From NCBI GenBank assembly GCA_900540255.1, contig UQFE01000020.1, forward strand, positions 1 through 43,423: DNA of 43,423 bases. Reading direction: 5' to 3'. The notes under the pieces were generated by a model that ran no database searches, was not told the DNA's origin, and saw nothing but the letters and a program-made list of their open reading frames with translations. This DNA comes from an uncultured Clostridium sp. GTDB taxonomy: Bacteria > Bacillota > Clostridia > Clostridiales > Clostridiaceae. Below, piece after piece: positions 1 through 8,578 of this stretch (within the stretch, counting starts at the first letter, position 1; each line of letters starts with the position of its first letter). The position numbers and the translations under genes were made by a program.

Positions 1-2
1 TT

Positions 3-77
3 AATATTAATGTAAAGGCTGAAATTAATACTTATTTATCTTGGAATAAAATAAAAGAAAAGGTTATTTGTATTTAA
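3..77 (+). CDS. Possible 3' end of a gene cut by the window edge
   Basis: An open frame enters from the left edge and ends at TAA (75-77). It encodes 24 residues including TYLSWNKIKEKVI, which have an ordinary lysine/isoleucine-rich clostridial composition. No domain can be recognised from so short a piece. It could equally be a chance frame in AT-rich intergenic DNA, so the call is weak. Confidence 0.3.
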   Translation, partial: NINVKAEINTYLSWNKIKEKVICI

Positions 78-268
78 AAATTACTTAGTAATATAAATTT
101 TAAATGATAAGTTTTAATTTAGAAAGAAGCTATTGTCTAAATTTGATAATGGCTTATTTGTAATTGATTTTATTTGAAGTAAGTTAAAAATTTTATTATA
201 TTTTAATTTAAAAAGTAAAATTTATAGTTTAAGGGAGAAGGTGAAGTATATTAATGTAGCTTTATTAC

Positions 269-328
269 TATATAGTTGTGTTATATCAAAATGTTGTCAA
301 CAACAATTTAATATAACACAACTATATA
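269..328. repeat. 60-nt long palindrome / hairpin
   Basis: The arms 269-286 (TATATAGTTGTGTTATAT) and 311-328 are perfect reverse complements over 18 bp. After a C/A mismatch the pairing continues (288-290 with 307-309), then an inner hairpin TGTTG/CAACA (292-296, 301-305) closes on the tetraloop TCAA. There is no T-run on either side, so it does not look like an ordinary intrinsic terminator. It lies 213 nt upstream of the L,D-transpeptidase start. The rest of 78-541 holds only AT-rich DNA and a weak promoter-like sequence. Confidence 0.7.
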
Positions 329-451
329 TAGAAAATTAATATATTATAAAATATTAAATTAAAAAAAATTTATAGTATTACATAATAATTTAAAATTTAT
401 TTGATTAAAATGTGAAATATAAATACAAAATATCTTAAAAGTATGTTAAAA

Positions 452-479
452 TTGTAATAAATTAACAAAATGGTAATAT
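452..479 (+). promoter_or_regulatory. Possible promoter for the L,D-transpeptidase gene
   Basis: TTGTAA (452-457), a 16-nt spacer and TAATAT (474-479) give a plausible but imperfect sigma-A promoter about 60 nt upstream of the ATG at 542. In such AT-rich DNA similar matches arise by chance. Confidence 0.35.
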
Positions 480-541
480 TATTATAAATGTAAAAGAAAG
501 TAGTGAGATAACAAGTTTTATGCTATATATGGGAGGAAGGT

Positions 542-3088
542 ATGAACTTTAAGATATTAAATGATAATATTAATTTTTCAAATGAATTTGTTAAATTAAA
601 TGAAATAAGGGGTATATTTTTAGAAGAGGCTCTTAACTCTGTTTCTACATTTAGAAATAAATTCAAAGAAAAATTTAATGATAATGAACAAGTAAAAAAG
701 GATGCAGAAGATTTTGGATATGAATACTTAAAACAATATATATCAAAAGCTATTGGTATTATAAAGGATTTTGATGTAAAAAATATAAATGAAGATGAAT
801 TTTTTAAAGATTATTATTTATTAAAGTATTGTACTTGGGAAAATACAATAAATGAAATAAAAAATAATGAAAAGTCCTCTAAAGATGAAAGTAATATAAT
901 ATTACCTAAGTTAAATATTAGTTCAGGATTAATAAAAACTCCTTATGAAATTAAAGAAAAAGAAATAGAAATAGAATTTAATGAACAAAAAATTAAATCC
1001 AATATTTCTAATGAAATTTTAGATAAGCTTTCAAATTCAATGATGGAAAGTATATTTAATATTAATTTTGCAATTATAGATTTTTTAAATGATAATAATG
1101 TAAAAGATGTAGAAAATTATAGTGATATAAAAAAGATGAAAAAATCTAACAAATTAATTAAAGAATTATTGAAAAATGAAGTTTCAAAGGGAAGAGAAAT
1201 TGCAACAATTAAAGAGATAATACAACTTAATCCTTATAATGAAAATATATATAAAGCATTATTATATAAGTATGGAGATAAGGATAATGAATTAGAAAGA
1301 TTAGGTGAATTTTTAGGATATAACAATATTCATAATTATAAAGAAAAGCTATTAAATGAATATTATAAAACATTAAATACTAGTACAAATGATAGTATAG
1401 TTAAGGCAAAGGAAAATTTAATTTTATTTGCAAATAAGTTAAGTATTAAAGACTATAATATGTATATTGAAAAATTAGATGAGTTATTAAATAAAGAAAA
1501 TTTAAAAGATACTAATGAGTTAGAATTAAAAGAAAATGAATTAAATGATGGAAAAGTTGTTAATACAAAAAATGAATTAAATGAAAATAAAATAGTAAAA
1601 GAAACAGAAGTATTAAATAGTAATGTTATAAATGAAGTTGATCCAAAGGAAAATATTGAAGTATCTACTGTAGATTTAGACACAGAACCTAATGGAAATA
1701 ATGAGTTAAAAGGAAATAAGAAAAATGCTTCAAATAAGGGATTAATTATAACTACTTGTGTTTTATCTTGTATTTTAGGCGTTTATTTATTAATGACATT
1801 GTATTTTAATAGTCATTTTTTCTTTAGAACATCAATTAATAATATAAGTATATCAGGAAAAAGTAATAAATCTGCTCAAGAATTAATGAGTGATAATGCA
1901 AATGAATATGTTCTTACTATTGAAGAAAGAAATAATAAAACAGAAACAATAACTGGAGAAAGTATATCACTTAAATATGATTTTTCTAATGATATTGATA
2001 GAGTATTAAAAAGTCAAAATCCATTTTTATGGATATCATCAATATTTAGACATAAAAATTATGAGTTTACTGATGGAATTAATTATGATGAAAGTTTATT
2101 AAATAAATATATTTCAGAATTAGATGCACTTAACGAAAGTATGGTAACTAATCCTGTTAATGCAAAGCTTAATTATAATGATGGTAAATATGAAATAATA
2201 AAAGAAGATATAGGAAATAAAGTAAATAGGGATTTATTAAATTCAAAAATATTAGAAAAAATAATAAGTGCAAATAAAACATTAAATTTAGATGAAGAAG
2301 GATGTTATGAAAGTCCTATTTATACATCTAAATCAAAGGAAGTTATTGCAGCAAAAGATACTGCTGATAAATATGTAAAGGCAAAAATAACATTTAATGT
2401 TAATGGAAATTCTGAGAATATTGATGGTAATATGATTAGTCAATGGATAGTTGTAGGAGAAGATTTTAATGTTTCTTTAAATGAAGATGCTATTAGAGAA
2501 TATACAAACCAATTAGGAGACAAGTATGATAACATTGGAGAAACAAGAACAGTTACTAGATGGTCTGGTGAACAAATTAAAATTAGTACAACTCCAGGAA
2601 TTTATTATGTAGATAGAAATACAACTATTTCAGAAATTGAAGATGCAATTAAAAGTGGAAAATCTGTAACTAAGGATTTAACATTCAAAACACCAACTGC
2701 AACTGATGAATATGTTCTTAATACATTTGTTGAAGTTGATTTAACAAATCAAACTGTAATATATTATAAGAATGGTGAAGTTATAACTCAAGGAAATGTA
2801 GTAACAGGCAATGTAAGTCAAGGTCATGCAACTCCAGCAGGTGTATATAAGTTAGATTGGAAAGCAAAAGACTATGTGTTAAGGGGGCAAGGATATGCTT
2901 CACCAGTAAACTTTTGGATGCCTTTCAATGGGGGCATTGGACTTCATGATGCAAGTTGGAGAAGTCAATTTGGAGGATCAATATACAAGACTAATGGTTC
3001 ACATGGATGTGTAAATATGACATATAGTGTAGCAAAAGCTATTTACGATAATATAGAAGAACACACAACAATAATTTGTAAGTATTAA
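542..3088 (+). CDS. Membrane-anchored L,D-transpeptidase (YkuD) with a large cytoplasmic N-terminal region
   Basis: This 848-residue protein has three parts. Residues 1-400 are highly charged and lack a signal peptide. Around 225-275 they include an NPYNENIY...KYGDKDNELERLGEFLG segment that resembles one I associate with cytoplasmic clostridial proteins of unknown function. A single membrane segment follows (about 401-423). The outer part has a region resembling the peptidoglycan-binding/VanW-type domain (about 430-700) and a C-terminal YkuD domain with the catalytic motif HGCVNM (His821, Cys823). YkuD enzymes form 3-3 peptidoglycan cross-links or attach proteins to the wall. The start is fixed by GGGAGGAAGG just before the ATG. 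It is apparently monocistronic, with a terminator at 3108. The catalytic assignment is firm; the role of the N-terminal half is unknown. Confidence 0.9.
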   Translation: MNFKILNDNINFSNEFVKLNEIRGIFLEEALNSVSTFRNKFKEKFNDNEQVKKDAEDFGYEYLKQYISKAIGIIKDFDVKNINEDEFFKDYYLLKYCTWENTINEIKNNEKSSKDESNIILPKLNISSGLIKTPYEIKEKEIEIEFNEQKIKSNISNEILDKLSNSMMESIFNINFAIIDFLNDNNVKDVENYSDIKKMKKSNKLIKELLKNEVSKGREIATIKEIIQLNPYNENIYKALLYKYGDKDNELERLGEFLGYNNIHNYKEKLLNEYYKTLNTSTNDSIVKAKENLILFANKLSIKDYNMYIEKLDELLNKENLKDTNELELKENELNDGKVVNTKNELNENKIVKETEVLNSNVINEVDPKENIEVSTVDLDTEPNGNNELKGNKKNASNKGLIITTCVLSCILGVYLLMTLYFNSHFFFRTSINNISISGKSNKSAQELMSDNANEYVLTIEERNNKTETITGESISLKYDFSNDIDRVLKSQNPFLWISSIFRHKNYEFTDGINYDESLLNKYISELDALNESMVTNPVNAKLNYNDGKYEIIKEDIGNKVNRDLLNSKILEKIISANKTLNLDEEGCYESPIYTSKSKEVIAAKDTADKYVKAKITFNVNGNSENIDGNMISQWIVVGEDFNVSLNEDAIREYTNQLGDKYDNIGETRTVTRWSGEQIKISTTPGIYYVDRNTTISEIEDAIKSGKSVTKDLTFKTPTATDEYVLNTFVEVDLTNQTVIYYKNGEVITQGNVVTGNVSQGHATPAGVYKLDWKAKDYVLRGQGYASPVNFWMPFNGGIGLHDASWRSQFGGSIYKTNGSHGCVNMTYSVAKAIYDNIEEHTTIICKY

Positions 3089-3107
3089 TTTATAAATAAA
3101 ATGGTAT

Positions 3108-3156
3108 AGATCTTATCAAATTAAATTATTTGAAATAAATTTGATAAGATCTTTTT
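3108..3156 (+). terminator. Intrinsic terminator of the L,D-transpeptidase gene
   Basis: The stem AGATCTTATCAAATT (3108-3122) pairs perfectly with 3138-3152 and is followed by TTTT. Confidence 0.85.
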
Positions 3157-3200
3157 ATTAAATATAACTAAAACATTAATAAATTTAAGAAAAAATGGTA

Positions 3201-3228
3201 TTTACAAAGAAAATCTTCATGGTATAAT
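3201..3228 (+). promoter_or_regulatory. Promoter of xpt-mgtE
   Basis: TTTACA (3201-3206), a 16-nt spacer and TATAAT (3223-3228) lie just upstream of the guanine aptamer, giving a start near 3235. Confidence 0.7.
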
Positions 3229-3254
3229 ACCAATAAGTGAATTTGTAAAAATAA

Positions 3255-3319
3255 CTCGTATAAAATCGGTAATCGGTCCGAAAGTTTCTACCTGCTGACC
3301 TTAATTAGCAGACTACGAG
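3255..3319 (+). ncRNA. Guanine-class purine riboswitch aptamer (xpt leader)
   Basis: Closing stem CTCGTA...TACGAG, P2 ATCGGTAATCGGTCCGA, the conserved J2/3 GTTTCTAC, P3 CTGCTGACC...AGCAG and J3/1 ACTA make a canonical purine aptamer. The specificity base equivalent to position 74 is C (3313), which indicates guanine/hypoxanthine rather than adenine. It precedes xpt, the textbook target. The 3' strand of P1 overlaps GAGGTGTTG (3317-3325), which can pair with CAACACTTC (3359-3367) as an antiterminator. Ligand binding should therefore free the terminator and switch the operon off. Confidence 0.95.
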
Positions 3320-3359
3320 GTGTTGTTAAATGCATAAAATTATGTGAAATTGGATATTC

Positions 3360-3397
3360 AACACTTCTAATATATTTAGAAGTGTTATTTTTTTATT
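3360..3397 (+). terminator. Attenuator terminator of the xpt riboswitch
   Basis: AACACTTCTAA (3360-3370) pairs with TTAGAAGTGTT, followed by ATTTTTTTATT. The left arm is shared with the antiterminator pairing, as expected of a guanine OFF switch. Confidence 0.9.
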
Positions 3398-3424
3398 AAT
3401 GTTAATTTAGGAGAGATAATACAA

Positions 3425-3994
3425 ATGGAAAGTTTAAAAGAACGTATATTACAAGATGGAAAAGCATTAAGCGAAACAGTTTTAAAGGTTGATTCATTTT
3501 TAAATCATGGTGTAGATGCAAAATTAATGTATGAAATAGGAAGTTATTTTAAAGAGTATTATAAGAAGCATGGAATAACAAAAATATTTACAATAGAAAG
3601 TTCAGGAATTGCACCTACTGTAATGACTGCAATGCAAATGGAACTTCCAATGGTTACATTAAAAAAGCAATCTTCTAAGATATTAAATGGAAATGTATAT
3701 CAAACTACTGTACATTCATTTACTAAGGGATCAGATTATGAATTAACTTTATCTAAGGATTACATTTCAGAAGATGATAATATATTAATAATAGATGACT
3801 TCTTAGCTAATGGAGAAGCTGCATTAGGAGCAATAAGATTAGTTGAAGAAGCAGGAGCTAAAGTTGGAGGAGTTGGAATAGTAATAGAAAAATCATTCCA
3901 ACCAGGAAGAGCTATTTTAGATAAAAAAGGATATGATGTATATTCATTAGTTAGAATTGGAAAACTAGGAAAGGGAATTATAGAATTTATATAA
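3425..3994 (+). CDS. xpt: Xanthine phosphoribosyltransferase
   Basis: This 189-residue cytoplasmic enzyme converts xanthine and PRPP to XMP in purine salvage. The type I PRT PRPP-binding loop is visible as [14 protein letters not shown] (about residues 120-133), and the length matches the Xpt family. The ATG follows an AGGAGA ribosome-binding site. It is the first gene after the guanine riboswitch and has no terminator before mgtE 44 nt downstream, so the two are probably co-transcribed and repressed by guanine. Confidence 0.95.
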   Translation: MESLKERILQDGKALSETVLKVDSFLNHGVDAKLMYEIGSYFKEYYKKHGITKIFTIESSGIAPTVMTAMQMELPMVTLKKQSSKILNGNVYQTTVHSFTKGSDYELTLSKDYISEDDNILIIDDFLANGEAALGAIRLVEEAGAKVGGVGIVIEKSFQPGRAILDKKGYDVYSLVRIGKLGKGIIEFI

Positions 3995-4038
3995 GAAAAA
4001 TTTTACAACTTCCTATATATAAATTGGGAGGAAATGCC

Positions 4039-5382
4039 ATGAAATTAAATATGAATAAAGAAGAGCTTAGAAAATTTCTATTGCATGCACCACAATCTAG
4101 TATTATTAAATATGAAGAAAATATTCATCCAGTAGATATACTAGATGTTTTACGTGATTATTCAAAAGATAAAAAAGATATTTTAAATAGATTACCAGAA
4201 GAATTAATTGCAGATATTATAGATGAAGCTGAAGATGATGAAAAATATTTAATTTTAATGGAATTTTCAGAAAATAAGCAAAAAAATATTGTTGAAGAAA
4301 TGTCATCAGATGAATTAACAGATTTACTTGGAATGTTAGATGAAGAACAAGTAAATAAAATATTAGCAAAAATGACAGATGAAGACTCAAGAAAGGTACG
4401 TCAATTATTAAGTTATGATCCAGATACTGCAGCAGGAATAATGGCAACAGAATTTGTTTCACTTAAGGAAAATATGACTGTAGAGGAAACATTAAAGTAT
4501 CTGCAAAGCTGTGGTGAAGAAAGTGAAAATATTTATGATTTATATGTGGTAGATAGTTTTGATAGACTTAAGGGTGTAATATCATTAAAGGAATTAGTAA
4601 CTCATAATTTCAATACAAAAATATCAGATATAATTCATACAAAGGTAGAAAGTGTATTTTTTAACACTGATCAAGAAGAAGTAGGACATAGATTTGAAAA
4701 GTATGGATATTTAACAATGCCTGTAGTTGATAGTTATAATAGACTTTTAGGTATTGTTACAGTTGATGATGTTATGCAAATATTAAGAGATGAAACTACA
4801 GAAGATATACATCGTTTAGGTGGAGTAGATGAAGGTGAAAAGGTTGATGGGGCATTAAGGGATTCTGTTAAAAGTAGATTACCATGGTTAATTATAAATT
4901 TATTTACTGCAATTTTAGCTTCAGCAGTAGTTGGCTTTTTTGAAGGAACAATTCAAACTGTAGTTTCTTTGGCAACATTTATGCCAATAGTTACAGGGAT
5001 GGGTGGAAATGCAGGAACACAAACACTTACAATAATAGTTAGAGGATTAGCCTTAGGAGAACTTAATTTTAAAAATATGAAAAAAGTATTTTTAAAAGAA
5101 GTTGGGGTAGGATTAGTATCAGGAATAGTAATTGGAGTTATTATAGGAATTTTAGGATTTATTTGGGAAGGTAATTTCATGTTTGGAATAGTAATTGGAG
5201 TTGCAATGATATTAAATATGATAGTAGCTACTATTACAGGATATTTAGTTCCAATTGTTTTAAAGAAGTTTAAGGTGGATCCTGCATTAGCATCATCAAT
5301 ATTTGTTACAACATTTACTGATGTTTTAGGATTTTTCTTTTTCTTAGGATTAGCAACAATATTAATTCAATATTTAATGTAA
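4039..5382 (+). CDS. mgtE: Magnesium transporter MgtE
   Basis: This 447-residue Mg2+ channel has a cytoplasmic helical N domain (about 1-125), a pair of CBS domains (about 130-250; DLYVVDSFDRLKGVISLKEL and MPVVDSYNRLLGIVTVDDV) and a five-helix membrane domain from about 275 with the conserved PIVTGMGGNAGTQTLTIIVRG filter region. CBS and N domains close the pore when internal Mg2+ is high. The start is the ATG at 4039, because the upstream in-frame TTG at 4024 lies inside the GGGAGG ribosome-binding site (4026-4031). It has no M-box leader of its own and follows xpt closely, an uncommon pairing of Mg2+ uptake with guanine control. Confidence 0.95.
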   Translation: MKLNMNKEELRKFLLHAPQSSIIKYEENIHPVDILDVLRDYSKDKKDILNRLPEELIADIIDEAEDDEKYLILMEFSENKQKNIVEEMSSDELTDLLGMLDEEQVNKILAKMTDEDSRKVRQLLSYDPDTAAGIMATEFVSLKENMTVEETLKYLQSCGEESENIYDLYVVDSFDRLKGVISLKELVTHNFNTKISDIIHTKVESVFFNTDQEEVGHRFEKYGYLTMPVVDSYNRLLGIVTVDDVMQILRDETTEDIHRLGGVDEGEKVDGALRDSVKSRLPWLIINLFTAILASAVVGFFEGTIQTVVSLATFMPIVTGMGGNAGTQTLTIIVRGLALGELNFKNMKKVFLKEVGVGLVSGIVIGVIIGILGFIWEGNFMFGIVIGVAMILNMIVATITGYLVPIVLKKFKVDPALASSIFVTTFTDVLGFFFFLGLATILIQYLM

Positions 5383-5399
5383 AATTTAATAATATAAAT

Positions 5400-5441
5400 A
5401 ATTTAACCCCAAAAGTAATTTATTTCTTTTGGGGTTAAATT
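5400..5441. terminator. Terminator after mgtE
   Basis: A perfect 16-bp stem (AATTTAACCCCAAAAG 5400-5415, complement 5426-5441) closes the xpt-mgtE unit. The 3' T-run is interrupted, so it is probably of moderate strength. Confidence 0.75.
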
Positions 5442-5510
5442 ATTTATATAAAAGAAAATATGTATGATAAAAATTATAAATCAATAGGTAAAAGTTAATT
5501 TGTTTTATAT

Positions 5511-5577
5511 AAAAGAAAAACAAGGGCATTAGCAGACTACCCTTGTTTAAAAACCTATTTATGCCTGGTAGGTTTAT
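5511..5577 (-). ncRNA. Candidate ~66-nt minus-strand small RNA with two hairpins
   Basis: On the minus strand TACAAT (5589-5584) with a weak TTTAAA 17 nt upstream could start a transcript near 5577. The predicted RNA has hairpin B (AAACCTA/TAGGTTT, 5575-5551 region), then hairpin A with a 9-bp stem (AAACAAGGG/CCCTTGTTT, 5548-5518), then TTCTTTT, i.e. an intrinsic terminator reading leftwards. GGCAT in loop B and ATGCC in hairpin A are complementary, so a pseudoknot is possible. No coding frame and no RNA family I recognise. The call rests on promoter, hairpin and U-tract only. Confidence 0.5.
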
Positions 5578-5777
5578 ATAATTATTGTACCATAAAAATA
5601 CAGTAATTTAAATGTTATATAGAGATAATTTTATTAAATAGGATTTTTTATAAGATTTTACAAAAGATAAGTTAAAGGATATAAAATTATAAATTTAAAA
5701 TAAAAGTTACTTTAATATAAGTATTTATTTTCATAAATTATAGATAAAAAATAAAGTTAAAGTTTTCTAAAAAAATG

Positions 5778-5807
5778 TTGACTAATTTACTAAGATAAGC
5801 ATATAAT
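5778..5807 (+). promoter_or_regulatory. Promoter of the arsR/cadC-cadA operon
   Basis: TTGACT (5778-5783), an 18-nt spacer and TATAAT (5802-5807). The start would fall at about 5814, inside the operator that follows. Confidence 0.8.
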
Positions 5808-5813
5808 AAAAGT

Positions 5814-5845
5814 ATAAACATATGAACAATTATTCATATGTTTAT
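5814..5845. promoter_or_regulatory. ArsR/SmtB-family operator
   Basis: A perfect 13-bp inverted repeat, ATAAACATATGAA and TTCATATGTTTAT, around CAATTA. The TATGAACA...TTCATA core matches the 12-2-12 type of operator known for SmtB/CzrA/CadC repressors. It covers the predicted transcription start, so the repressor encoded just downstream should block initiation until metal binds. Confidence 0.85.
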
Positions 5846-5905
5846 GGGGTGAATTTATAAAATTATTTTTAATATAAACAATATAGTTAAGGACGTGAAA
5901 TTAAT

Positions 5906-6262
5906 ATGGAAAATAAATCAGAATCTTGTTCATGCAACGTAATTCATAAGGAGGTAGTTGAAAATGTTAAAAATAAATTACCTAAAGAAGAAACATTATA
6001 TGATTTAGCCGAATTATTTAAAGTATTTGGTGATAGTACTAGAATAAAAATAATATGCTCATTATTTGAATCAGAAATGTGTGTATGTGATTTATCAGTA
6101 TTATTAAATATTAGTCAGTCAGCTATTTCACATCAATTAAGAGTATTAAAATCAGCAAGGCTTGTTAAGTTTAGACGAGCTGGAAAAGTAATTTATTATT
6201 CATTAGATGATGAACATATCAAGCAAATATTTGATGCTGGATTACATCATATTACTGAATAA
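5906..6262 (+). CDS. CadC/SmtB-like metal-sensing ArsR-family repressor
   Basis: This 118-residue winged-helix repressor releases DNA when it binds a heavy metal. The core helix-turn-helix is LSVLLNISQSAISHQLRVL (about 63-81). Metal ligands are visible for two sites: Cys8/Cys10 at the N terminus with Cys59/Cys61 of the MCVCDL motif (CadC-type alpha3N site, Cd/Pb), and Asp102, His104, His115 and Glu118 with the exact SmtB-type spacing (alpha5 site, Zn). It sits behind its own operator and 46 nt before the P-type ATPase it presumably controls. Which metal is the physiological inducer is inference. Confidence 0.9.
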   Translation: MENKSESCSCNVIHKEVVENVKNKLPKEETLYDLAELFKVFGDSTRIKIICSLFESEMCVCDLSVLLNISQSAISHQLRVLKSARLVKFRRAGKVIYYSLDDEHIKQIFDAGLHHITE

Positions 6263-6308
6263 GTATAGAGATTTTAAAATATAAAATTTTTATGGGAGGG
6301 ATAGTAAA

Positions 6309-8540
6309 TTGGAAATAAGGTTAGTTTTAAATGGATTAGACTGTGCAAATTGTGCTAATAAGATAGAAACTAAAGTTAATAAAATTAATGGAGTTAAAGA
6401 AGCAACTGTTAATTTTTCAACAACATTATTAATAGCTGAAATAAAAGAAGAAAGCTTAAAGGATGAAATAATAAATGAAATAAAATCAATTGTTAAAAAA
6501 TTAGAGCCAGATGTAAAAGTAGAGGAAAAATTAAATAATACGGTAATTAAAAATACAACTAGTGAATGTAAAGATAGCTGTTGTTCTACAAGTTTTGAAA
6601 ATGGTGAAGTAAAAAAATGTACTGAAAAAACAAAAATTAATAAAAATGAGACACATAATCATACACATAGTAATAGTTTAAGTGAAAATAATGCTGGAGT
6701 AATTGAGTATATAAAAGAAAATATAATGCTTATAATTGGAACATTAATATATTTAGTTGCATTAGCTTACAATGGAAATAATAATTCGGTATATATAATA
6801 TTATTTATTGCAAGTTATCTTGTAATTGGTGGAGAAGTAATTTTAACTGCATTAAAAAATATTACTAATGGTGAAATATTTGATGAAAATTTCCTTATGA
6901 GTATTGCTACAATTGGAGCATTTTTTATTGGTGAATATCCTGAAGCTGTTGCAGTAATGCTATTTTACCAAATTGGAGAGGTATTCCAAGGATATGCTGT
7001 AAATAAGTCAAGAAAATCTATTTCTTCTCTTATGAATATTAGAGCAGATTATGCAAATGTTTTAAGAAGTAATAATGAAGTTAAAGTATCTCCTGAGGAC
7101 GTAAGTTTAAATGAAGTAATATTAATAAAGCCAGGAGAAAGGGTTCCATTAGATGGAGTGGTTTTAAGTGGAGAAAGTTTTTTAGATACTTCAGCATTAA
7201 CTGGTGAATCAGTGCCTCGTGAAATTAAAGCTGGAGATGAAATTTTATCAGGTGAAATAAATAATAGTGGCGTTTTAAAAGTAAGAGTAACTAAGGAGTA
7301 TGGAGAATCAACTGTTGCAAGAATATTAGAATTAGTTGAAAATGCATCAAATAAAAAGGCTCCTACAGAAAAATTTATAACAAAGTTTTCAAAGATATAT
7401 ACACCTATTGTTGTATTAGTAGCAGTGTTAGTAGCTATTATTCCACCTATTTTTATTAAAGGTGCAGTATTTTCAGAGTGGTTATATAAAGCATTATCTT
7501 TATTAGTTGTATCTTGTCCTTGTGCATTAGTAGTATCAATTCCATTAGGATTTTTCTCAGGTATAGGTGCAGCATCTAAGAAAGGTGTATTAGTTAAGGG
7601 GGGAAATTATTTAGAAGCACTTAAGGAAAGTGAAATAATAGTATTTGATAAAACTGGTACCTTAACTAAAGGTGTATTTAAGGTTACAAGCATTAACGCA
7701 AAAAATATTAGTAAAGATGAATTATTAGAAATAACAGCATTAGGTGAAGCAAATTCTAACCATCCAATTGCAGTATCTATTGCAGAAGCATATGGCAAGA
7801 AAATTAATAAAAATGAAATTGAAAGTTATAAAGAAGTTGCTGGTCATGGTGTTGAAGCAATAATAAGGGGGAAAAATGTCTTATTAGGAAATTCAAAATT
7901 AATGATTAAAAATAATATTTTTTATGATAAAGTAAATACAATTGGGACTATAGTTCATATTGCAATTAATTCAGAATATAAAGGAAATATAATAATTTCA
8001 GATGAAATAAAGGAAAATGTAAAAGAAGCAATAGTAGAGTTAAAAAATGCAGGAATTAAAAAGACTGTAATGCTTACTGGAGATAGTAAAGAAGTTGCTG
8101 AAAAAGTTGCAAATGATATTGGAATTGATGAAATATACTCTGAATTATTACCAAGTGATAAGGTAAATAAATTAGAAGAAGTTTTAAATAAAAAAGTAGG
8201 AAATGGTAAAGTATTATTTGTTGGTGATGGAATTAATGATGCTCCAGTTTTAGCTAGAGCAGATATTGGAATTGCCATGGGAGGAGTAGGATCTGATGCG
8301 GCAATTGAAGCAGCTGATGTAGTATTAATGAAAGATAAAATAGAATCTATTTCAGATGCTATAAGAATATCAAGAAAAACAAATAAGATATTATGGCAAA
8401 ATATAATTTTCTCATTATTTATAAAGGTTGCTGTTATGATATTAGTTGTAGTAGGATTAACAAATATGTGGGCTGCTGTATTTGCAGATGTTGGAGTAAC
8501 TTTATTAGCAGTATTAAATTCAATGAGGATAATTCGATGA
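6309..8540 (+). CDS. cadA: Cd2+/Zn2+/Pb2+-exporting P1B-type ATPase
   Basis: This 743-residue membrane pump expels divalent soft metals using ATP. It has an N-terminal HMA domain with GLDCANC (Cys12, Cys15), a linker with extra metal-binding groups (CKDSCCST and HNHTH, about 93-120), the membrane CPC motif (Cys403-Pro-Cys405) typical of Cd/Zn/Pb pumps, the phosphorylated DKTGTLT (Asp447), the HP motif SNHPIA, and the hinge GDGINDAP. The start is TTG at 6309, eight nucleotides after GGGAGGG; no better ATG exists. It follows the CadC-like repressor in one operon. CadA versus ZntA specificity cannot be settled by sequence alone. Confidence 0.93.
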   Translation: MEIRLVLNGLDCANCANKIETKVNKINGVKEATVNFSTTLLIAEIKEESLKDEIINEIKSIVKKLEPDVKVEEKLNNTVIKNTTSECKDSCCSTSFENGEVKKCTEKTKINKNETHNHTHSNSLSENNAGVIEYIKENIMLIIGTLIYLVALAYNGNNNSVYIILFIASYLVIGGEVILTALKNITNGEIFDENFLMSIATIGAFFIGEYPEAVAVMLFYQIGEVFQGYAVNKSRKSISSLMNIRADYANVLRSNNEVKVSPEDVSLNEVILIKPGERVPLDGVVLSGESFLDTSALTGESVPREIKAGDEILSGEINNSGVLKVRVTKEYGESTVARILELVENASNKKAPTEKFITKFSKIYTPIVVLVAVLVAIIPPIFIKGAVFSEWLYKALSLLVVSCPCALVVSIPLGFFSGIGAASKKGVLVKGGNYLEALKESEIIVFDKTGTLTKGVFKVTSINAKNISKDELLEITALGEANSNHPIAVSIAEAYGKKINKNEIESYKEVAGHGVEAIIRGKNVLLGNSKLMIKNNIFYDKVNTIGTIVHIAINSEYKGNIIISDEIKENVKEAIVELKNAGIKKTVMLTGDSKEVAEKVANDIGIDEIYSELLPSDKVNKLEEVLNKKVGNGKVLFVGDGINDAPVLARADIGIAMGGVGSDAAIEAADVVLMKDKIESISDAIRISRKTNKILWQNIIFSLFIKVAVMILVVVGLTNMWAAVFADVGVTLLAVLNSMRIIR

Positions 8541-8543
8541 ATA

Positions 8544-8572
8544 TTGACAAATTATAATAAGATAATTATAAT
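8544..8572 (+). promoter_or_regulatory. Perfect consensus sigma-A promoter
   Basis: TTGACA (8544-8549), exactly 17 nt, TATAAT (8567-8572). It begins three nucleotides after the cadA stop and drives the non-coding region that follows, not an evident gene. Confidence 0.85.
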
Positions 8573-8578
8573 TAAATA

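Noticed and set aside
241..339. 32-codon frame starting at GTG 241 (MKYINVALLLYSC...) running through the long palindrome
   Set aside because: GGGAG is only three nucleotides from the GTG, the frame is short, and the palindrome alone explains the base pattern.
5518..5575. Plus-strand reading of the twin hairpins as a degenerate purine riboswitch
   Set aside because: It shares a 13-mer with the xpt aptamer but has no J2/3 TTTCTAC, P2 loop or P1, and its U-tract faces the minus strand.
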